DNA from: Armigeres subalbatus
Taxonomy: Eukaryota > Arthropoda > Insecta > Diptera > Culicidae
Assembly (NCBI RefSeq): GCF_024139115.2
Contig: NC_085139.1
Location: 255,846,067-255,910,066 of the forward strand
Direction of reading: 5' to 3'
DNA: 64,000 nt
Shown here: positions 56,637-64,000 of the stretch, piece after piece
Position numbering within the stretch: the first letter of the stretch is position 1
Layout: each line of letters opens with the position of its first letter
Position numbers and translations under genes: made by a program
Notes under the pieces: generated by a model
What the model was told of the DNA's origin: nothing
Databases searched by the model: none
The model's input: the letters and a program-made list of their open reading frames with translations, nothing else

Positions 56637-59602
56637 CGGCAAAGACCTAGGCGACGAATACAGGATCACGATTGGAAGCTTGGAACATGGAACTGCAAGT
56701 CGCTAGGCTTCGCAGGTTGCGATAGGATAATCTACGATGAATTACATCCCCGCAACTTCGATGTCGTAGAAATCTGCTGGACAGGACAGAAAGTGTGGAA
56801 AAGCGGGCATCGAGCGGCTACCTTCTACCAAAGCTGTGGCACCACCAACGAGCTGGGAACCGGCTTCATAGTGCTGGGAAAGATGCGCCAACGCGTGATT
56901 GGGTGGCAGCCAATCAACGCAAGGATGTGCAAGCTGAGGATTAAAGGCCGTTTCTTCAACTATAGCATCATCAACGTGCACTGCCCACACGAAGGGAGAC
57001 CCGACGACGAGAAAGAAGCGTTCTACGCACAGCTGGAGCAGACATACGATGGATGCCCACTGCGGGACGTTAAAATCGTCATCGGTGACATGAACGCACA
57101 GGTAGGAAGGGAGGAAATGTATAGACCGGTCATCGGACCGGATAGTCTGCACACCGTATCGAATGACAACGGCCAACGATGCATAAACTTCGCAGCCTCC
57201 CGCGGAATGGTAGTCCGAAGCACCTTCTTTCCCCGCAAAAATATCCACAAGGCCACATGGAGATCACCTAACCAAGAAACGGAAAACCCAAAACGACCAC
57301 ATTCTAATCGACGGTAAATTCTTCTCCGACATAACGAACGTCCGCACTTACCGCAGTGCGAATATTGAATCCGACCACTACCTCGTTGCAGTATGCCTGC
57401 GCTCAAAACTCTCGACGGTGTACAACACGCGTCGAAGTCGGACGCCGCGGCTTAACATTGGGCGGCTACAAGACGGTAGACTAGCCCAAGAATACGCGCA
57501 GCAGCTGGAAGTGGCACTTCCAACGGAAGAGCAGCTAGGCGCAGCATCTCTTGAAGATGGCTGGAGAGATATTCGATCCGCCATTGGTAGCACCGCAACC
57601 GCTGCACTTGGCACGGTGCCCCCGGATCAGAGAAACGACTGGTATGACGGCGAATGTGAGCAGTTAGTGGCAGAGAAGAATGCAGCATGGGCGAGATTTC
57701 TGCAACACCGCACGAGGGCGAACGAGGCACGATATAAACAGGCGCGGAACAGACAAAACTCGATTTTCCGGAGGAAAAAGCGCCAGCAGGAAGATCGAGA
57801 CCGTGAAGAAACGGAGCAACTGTACCGCGCTAATAACACATGAAAGTTCTATGAGAAGTTAAACCGTTCACGTAAGGGCCACGTGCCACAGCCTGATATG
57901 TGTAAGGACATAAACGGGAACCTTCTTACGAACGAGCGTGAGGTGATCCAAAGGTGGCGGCAGCACTACGACGAACACCTGAATGGCGATGTGGCAGACG
58001 AAGATGGCGGTATGGTGATGGACCTGGGAGAACGCGCGCAGGACATAATTCTACCGGCTCCGGATCTCCAGGAAATCCAGGAGGAGATTGGCCGGCTGAA
58101 GAACAACAAAGCCCCTGGGGTTGACCAACTACCAGGAGAGCTATTTAAACACGGTGGTGAGGCACTGGCTAGAGCGCTGCACTGGGTCATTACCAAGGTT
58201 TGGGAGGAGGAAGTTTTGCCGCAGGAGTGGATGGAAGGTGTCGTGTGTCCCATCTACAAAAGGGCGATAAGCTGGATTGTAGCAACTACCGCGCAATCAC
58301 ATTGCTGAACGCCGCCTACAAGGTACTCTCCCAAATTTTATGCCGTCGACTAGCACTAACTGCAAGGGAGTTCGTGGGCAGTACCAGGCGGGTTTTATGG
58401 GCGAACGCTCCACCACGGACCAGGTGTTTGCCATTCGCCAAGTACTGCAGAAATGCCGCGAATACAACGTGCCCACACATCATCTATTCATCGACTTCAA
58501 AGCTGCATATGATACAATCGATCGGGACCAGCTATGGCAGCTAATGCACGAACACGGTTTTCCGGATAAACTGACACGGTTGATCAAAGCGACGATGGAT
58601 CGGGTGATGTGCGTAGTTCGAGTTTCAGGGGCATTCTCGAGTCCCTTCGAAACCCGCAGAGGGTTACGGCAAGGTGATGGTCTTTCGTGTTTGCTATTCA
58701 ACATCGCTTTGGAAGGTGTAATACGAAGAGCAGGGATTAACACGAGTGGTACAATTTTCAATAAGTCCGTCCAGCTATTTGGTTTCGCCGACGACATAGA
58801 TATTATGGCACGTAACTTTGAGAAGATGGAGGAAACCTACATCAGACTGAAGAGGGAAGCTAAGCGGATCGGACTAGTCATCAACACGTCGAAGACGAAG
58901 TACATGATAGGAAGAGGTTCAAGAGAAGACAATGTGAGCCACCCACCGCGAGTTTGCATCGGTGGTGACGAAATCGAGGTGGTTGAAGAATTTGTGTACT
59001 TGGGCTCACTGGTGACTGCCGAAAATGACACCAGCAGAGAAATTCGGAGACGCATAGTGGCTGGAAATCGTACGTACTTTGGACTCCGCAAGACGCTCCG
59101 ATCGAATAGAGTTCGCCGCCGTACCAAACTGACAATCTACAAAACGCTAATTAGACCGGTAGTCCTCTACGGACACGAGACCTGGACGATGCTCGTGGAG
59201 GACCAACGCGCACAGTTTTCGAAAGGAAAGTGCTGCGTACCATCTATGGTGGGGTGCAGATGGCGGACGGTACGTGGAGGAGGCGAATGAACCACGAATT
59301 GCATCAGCTGTTGGGAGAACCATCCATCGTTCACATCGCGAAAATCGGACGACTGCGATGGGCCGGGCACGTAGCCAGAATCGTAACCCGGTGAAAATGG
59401 TTCTCGACAACGATCCGACGGGCACAAGAAGGCGAGGTGCGCAGCGGGCAAGGTGGATCGATCAGGTGGAAGATGACTTGCGGACCCTCCGTAGACTGCG
59501 TGGTTGGCGACGTGTAGCCATGGACCGAGCCGAATGGAGAAGACTCTTATATACCGCACAGGCCACTTCGGCCTTAGTCTGAATAAATAAATAATAATAA
59601 AT
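56637..59602 (+). mobile_element. RTE/JAM1-like non-LTR element, copy B
   Basis: From the S segment through endonuclease and RT to a tail of AATAAATAAATAATAATAAAT (in part 59580-59602). Nearly complete, with only a few point lesions and catalytic residues in place, so younger or better kept than copy A. Confidence 0.85.
56660..59583 (+). pseudogene. RTE pol, copy B (endonuclease + RT), nearly intact
   Basis: Endonuclease: KLGTWNCKSLGFAGCDRI, the active-site motif IVIGDMNAQVGRE at about 57080, NQETENPKRPHS where a frameshift near 57285 breaks the QIDHILID motif, then SDHYLVAV. One in-frame TGA at 57841. RT: EWMEGVVCPIYK, frameshift at about 58258, NYRAITLLNAAYKVLSQILC, QYQAGFMGERSTTDQV, LFIDFKAAYDTIDRD, RRGLRQGDG and an intact FADDIDIMA box (about 58785). 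Frameshifts near 59205 and 59385 split the C-terminus (MNHELHQLLGEPS, RLRWAGHVARI, LRTLRRLRGWRRVAMDRAEW). About five lesions in ~970 codons. Confidence 0.8.
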
Positions 59603-59937
59603 AGGTCTTTGCCGATTATATCGAGTCGCATTATCTCTTATATTGTTCGTAATTATTGGTTTTCCAGGCGGCTTATTGGGCCTGCGCAAACCTCCTGTCT
59701 CGTCGGAGGGCCGTCGTGTCACGGCTGTTTAGCGTCCCACCTAACACCAGGACTTGAGCTTGTGCGCTTTGAGCGGCACACGGTACCTTTGGTGGGGCCT
59801 ACTTGCGGATACATGCAGCTTTTTATAGAGGTTTAACAGGGCCCACTGTCAAACCCCACCACATCCTAGGCAAGCCCCACAACTCGCAGATGGCCTGGGA
59901 GGGATCGTCAAGCCCTTGGACATAGTCCCTGCTGCCC
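59603..59937. repeat. inverted copy of segment S directly after the RTE copy B tail
   Basis: Reverse complement of 56317-56648 with few differences, beginning AGGTCTTTGCCG directly after the AATAAT tail. Together the two copies form ~330-bp inverted arms around the 2.95-kb copy B. Confidence 0.85.
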
Positions 59938-61006
59938 CTTGAATCCTTGCTTACGCCTGCTAATAATGGTAGTCGTGAAATACGAATGCGCATCATCTGA
60001 AAGGCTGCTTGTACGGTAGTTGGCCACAGAAAGACATATTTTTTCTTAAAAATTGATTTTATATGACTTTTTGTAAGGTAGTCATTTGACATTTGTAATT
60101 TTACTGTACTAGAGAGATTTCTTGGACTTCTAGAGATTTCAAAAAAGTAATTTTACTCTTCCTTACACGATAATGAAATTCCATCGAGTAGAAGATATCG
60201 AGTGACCACAGTAAAATCTTAAAATTTTGTAAATTGATGAAAATGGCAAAAACTTACAAGTTAGAGAACATCGAATCACAAAGAGTTTACTGAAGCATGT
60301 ATTTCTGCAGATAATTTTGCAGTAATAAGCAAAACTGCTTTAATTTGTTTAAGTATTGACAAAGAGCTTTGCATTTTTGCGTGGCCTTCACACCAACCGA
60401 TGTAGGGGGACTGTTCCGTTTTTCATCTCACAGACCATATATTCATCTCATCGCAAAAGAAAGAAATACAGCACCAATCTCGTCGCTTCCTTCTCCTAAT
60501 ACGCATGCTAATACGCACTGCTGAAAAAAAAATACAAAAATGAGAAACAAATAATATTCTTTTACATTTCTTTGTTTTTAATGGGATGAACATGGCAGCT
60601 ATGAGATGAAGTGCCGAACAGTTCCCCGAATTGTATGTTATAAAAATTAGTTATAATGATGTTGACAAAAGAACGTCACATTTTTTAATAATGTTTGCAT
60701 ACATCCGCTACAGTGGTATGGTACTTGAAGGAAACCGCATGGGTGCAATGAAACTGGATCGTCATTTGCTTCCACTTTTTAAAATCAAAAAAGTACTCTT
60801 ACACTATTGGCACTATTGCCCCAACAACTGATCCTTGTTACTTTTCCAAGTCGTATACACCGTCCAACACACCGTAAAGCCCCTTGTTTGACTCTTGGTA
60901 ATGTAAGTCCTATAACATAATAACACAATGTAAATATCTTCCCACATTTTATTGATTACCTTTTATGCGAAAATATAATTCCATCCACGATTGAACCCCA
61001 TTCCAG
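59938..61006. other. spacer or intron before the host exons
   Basis: AT-rich, no recognised element. The 3' end provides the splice acceptor TTCCAG at 61001-61006. Some of this is probably intron of the gene at 61007. Confidence 0.5.
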
Positions 61007-62431
61007 ACGTACCTGGACGACGCAAACGGCAACACGCTGTTGGCCCATCCATCGGCATCGGCGTCGGCAACAGTAGACCAAGTGTCGCCATCCACAACGA
61101 CAAGCACGCTGGTCGCCAACGAAACCCTAATCATTCAATCACCCTCGAACGATGACCTCAGCCAGAGCCTTTCCGAATACACCGATGCGGACGAAAGTAT
61201 CTCGGCACCGACGGAACTGCTCGCCGAGGTAGGCCAAGCTCTCTGTTACAAATGGACACCCCGCAATTATGTTCTCTGACTCTTTCCACAGTTCTTATCC
61301 GCGGTGATGTTGCGCGATTACGTGAACGCCCTCAAGTACTGCAAGCTTAGTATGTCTGCGATAAAAAATTGCCATTTTCCAATCGATTAATTGCTTTCTT
61401 TATCTACCACACTGACCCAGTTTTACAATACGAGCCGAACAACAGTACAGCCCGTGACTTCTACCCGCATATCCTGTCGAAGATAGCTTTGGAGGCGAAC
61501 AACAGCGGCAGCGGAGCTGCCGGTGCACTAACATTGGACCAGCAATCGGGCGAAAGCGATGAGAATTACAACTTCAACTACAGTACCTCGTCGTCCAACT
61601 CGGACGACATCAACATTGACGAGGTGGTTATGATTTGCAGCAGCGAGAGCGAACAGTCATCGAACTGCAGTTCATATCTGGATTATTCGAACAGTAGTGG
61701 GGCCAGCAGCGGCAGCAACAACAGCAGCAGTGGCGCTGAGCTGGACGAGCAGGCCTTGGACCGCATCAACAGGAACAGCACAGAGTCGGATCAGTTGCCA
61801 CCGTCGCAGTCGGCGACGGACAACAATACTTCGCACTCGTACTCGAGCTTGCTGCTGGAGGAGGAAGAGAAGGATCTGTCGCTGTCGGATATCTCCAACT
61901 TGAACATTGAAGATGATGAGAATGGTGAGTGATGCCGTTGCGATTATCCTTTGTGTATATGTTTGTCTTCATCGTACATACAGCAATACACCGAATGACT
62001 TCAGGTTAGGGAGAACATTTTTTGGGCAGAGCCTCTATTCGTTACCCAAATTACCAAAAAAAATTCCGGGGAGGTTAGAAAGAATTCGGAAAAATAGAAT
62101 ATTTGATACCACTTTCACAGTCTCTGTGTTGCTCTGACCAATAAAGGCGGACGTACTAACGATTTCCCAACGCATCTACTTCGGCGTCCACCTTATTCTA
62201 TAATCTCCATTTTCAGATTCCGCGGAAGGTGCCGACGCCTCTTCACCACCAACTCAGCCAACGTCTCAACCACTGACAACGCCCCAGGTGGCTCAACTAA
62301 CCAAAGCTCAACCGCCATCTGCACCGGCCTCCGCAACTTCTTCCCCGAAATCGCAACCTCTTGCGTCAAAAATTGTGGCCATGCTGCGCGCCCGGGTCAT
62401 ACCCTCGCGACACTACTCGACTAACGACTAA
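61007..62431 (+). CDS. host gene, 3' four coding exons; ERICH2-like C-terminal motif
   Basis: Four exons join in phase with GT/AG introns: 61007-61228 (donor GTAGGC), 61292-61349 (GTATGT), 61421-61924 (GTGAGT), 62217-62431 (stop TAA 62429-62431). Exon 1 is Ser/Thr-rich and ends SAPTELLAE. Exon 2 and the start of exon 3 encode the conserved-looking FLSAVMLRDYVNALKYCKL then ILQYEPNNSTARDFYPHI, a motif I associate with the C-terminal helical region of glutamate-rich protein 2 (ERICH2). The split Ile codon across the intron supports the splicing. The rest is Ser/Asp/Glu-rich and then Pro/Thr/Gln-rich, probably disordered, ending RHYSTND. Molecular function is unknown. The start codon and upstream exons are not seen in the adjoining sequence and may lie upstream across the transposons or outside the window. 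Confidence 0.75.
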
Positions 62432-63575
62432 ACATCTCCCCCATCACGATTCCACGGTCGATCTTTCAGTAGGCGTAAGTGCGTACGTAGGCACAAATTT
62501 GCTGTAACAAACAATATCTCTGAATGAAGAACTTAGGGCCTTGCTATATATATTTACATACACTTTACTATAATTGAAAATCAGTCCAAAGAAACACACA
62601 AAACTGTTGTTTACCATGTATTTTACTTCTATATGACTTATACTCAACCAGAAATGATTATACTCTTTGAACATTTGGTCGATATTTAATCCCCTTTCGA
62701 TATAAGAACATCTAAATGATAAAAGGCGTAACAATCCTATACTGCATTATAATCAGTTCGCGAAGCAGTACAATTAGAACAAATTACCCAAAGACCTGCT
62801 TGATTTTCTCTAAACTTGAAACCCGATAATCATCACCGGAAATTTCATCATCAACAACATGGAGAGACCAACTTCTAACTGGAGGATAGAATCATTAACA
62901 ATTTTAGGTACATTTACAGAAAAAAAAACTAATATATTATACGTAGACGGACGGACGTTTGCAAACAGGAAAACGATCTGTTGTAGTTGGATACGGCGTA
63001 ACATGAAATGACTGATCAATTTTCATTCAGAGTTAAAAAAAATCGACTTTTAGAAAGTGATAAGAAAAGTTTAAAGGAAGCTAACTCCTTGCAGGCATTG
63101 CAGTGAGAATACTTTTCGTGGAGTTCGCATTCGATTCTTTGTCATTGGCACATATCTAGAGAAAGAGTGAATAGTTAGTTCCTTAAGAATGCAATTCATC
63201 ATTTGAACGAAACGGTCGGATAAGACTTATACTAGACTAGGCAACGTTGAGATCTCGCAGAACGTGTTGCTGCACAACAATTCAAATAATACGAACCCAA
63301 GAGTGCAAACAGAGTTTACCTAGTGCATATAAAACCGAGCATACAAAAACTTAAGTGCGATTGTTTAACTGAACACAAACTTGTTTCGAATTATGAACAA
63401 TAATTATATCACTTAAAATGTACTCACTATATATCGAAAGCTGAAACACTGACATTTAGGAGGAACAAATAACGCGTTTCCATGAGAAAAAAAATACACA
63501 AATGTAACCTTATCGTGCGTGTAACAGAAAATGTAACAAAGTGTGAAATAAAGATCTAATAAAATTAAAATGCTG
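62432..63575 (+). other. probable 3' UTR of the host gene
   Basis: No other gene is visible. AATAAA occurs at 63547-63552 and 63558-63563, about 1.1 kb after the stop, with a T/G-rich stretch following (TGCTGTGTTTGTCACTC). The cleavage site would be at about 63575-63585, just before the MITE. Confidence 0.5.
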
Positions 63576-63600
63576 TGTTTGTCACTCTTACAGTTAAAAC

Positions 63601-63796
63601 AATAGAGGTAATAAACTATAGAGGACGATTGTCACTGTGGTTCCCTTTGTTATCGTCCACAAACATGTTGGGTACCTATCTGTCAAAACGTTCTGATTTT
63701 TTCTTCGTTGACATTTAGTGCCCTATCCTCGCCAGCAAAAGATGTTTCGCCAGTGACGACAGCGACAATCTCCCTCTATAGTTTATTACCTCTATT
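63601..63796. mobile_element. 196-bp MITE with 24-bp perfect TIRs and 8-bp target duplication
   Basis: The ends AATAGAGGTAATAAACTATA and TATAGTTTATTACCTCTATT are exact inverse, with GAGG/CCTC extending each. GTTAAAAC flanks both sides (63593-63600, 63797-63804). An 8-bp duplication fits hAT- or P-type mobilisation. No coding capacity. Exact ends suggest recent insertion. Confidence 0.85.
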
Positions 63797-63804
63797 GTTA
63801 AAAC

Positions 63805-64000
63805 GCTCCAGTATCCTTGCAAGCAAAGGCCTATGGTCACCATTCAGAAGATAGAGAGGGAATTCTGGGCATAGTGTACCATTGTACTTGTCACAGCAGG
63901 CATTTCAAATGTACCGCATCATAACAGCCTTTCAATGACTGTCGCCTTGGTTCAATCATGACAGCCGTGCTATCGGTGCTGTCGGCGACGGCCCTCATAC
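63805..64000 (+). mobile_element. possible Feilai-like SINE fragment
   Basis: CATAGTGTACCATTGTACTT at about 63872 matches the body of the SINE at 5496. The remainder to the window end cannot be assigned. Confidence 0.4.

Overview
The window looks like nuclear genomic DNA of a culicine mosquito, most likely Aedes. The grounds are a tRNA-derived SINE resembling Feilai, non-LTR elements resembling the I/MosquI, RTE/JAM1, LOA/Lian and R1 types described from Aedes, many short TIR elements (MITEs), very low coding density and AT-rich spacers. Family names come from motif recognition, not from a database search.

Almost all recognisable sequence is transposon. From left to right: an RNase H remnant (61-640), a TTA-flanked MITE pair (1704-2547), foldbacks and SINE pieces (3.5-6.5 kb), and a complete but mutated I-clade element on the minus strand (7034-12922) with an exact 15-bp target duplication. 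An RTE-like element follows (13218-16424). A Ty3/gypsy-type LTR element spans 16970-28925 with a GATTC duplication. It has lost RT, RNase H and the integrase core. Its gag is split by three MITEs, and its 3' LTR is split by two nested TTAA-flanked elements that carry further SINE and RTE debris.

Next come two internally deleted R1-type elements (29616-31240 and 41665-44060) and a 2.9-kb array of a ~23-bp palindromic minisatellite (34051-36926). LOA-type remnants lie at 40560-41664 and 47500-51210. A head-to-head pair of RTE elements (52545-59602) shares one 320-bp 5' segment, which recurs inverted after the right-hand copy. One RTE copy carries an 807-bp tRNA-headed SINE-like insertion with an exact 24-bp target duplication.

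The only convincing host gene is at the right end. Four exons between 61007 and 62431 (+) splice in phase into the C-terminal part of a protein with an ERICH2-like motif. They are followed by a 3' UTR with two AATAAA signals and a MITE about 30 bp beyond. Upstream exons of this gene were not found. The rest is probably intron or intergenic sequence filled by successive, datable insertions.
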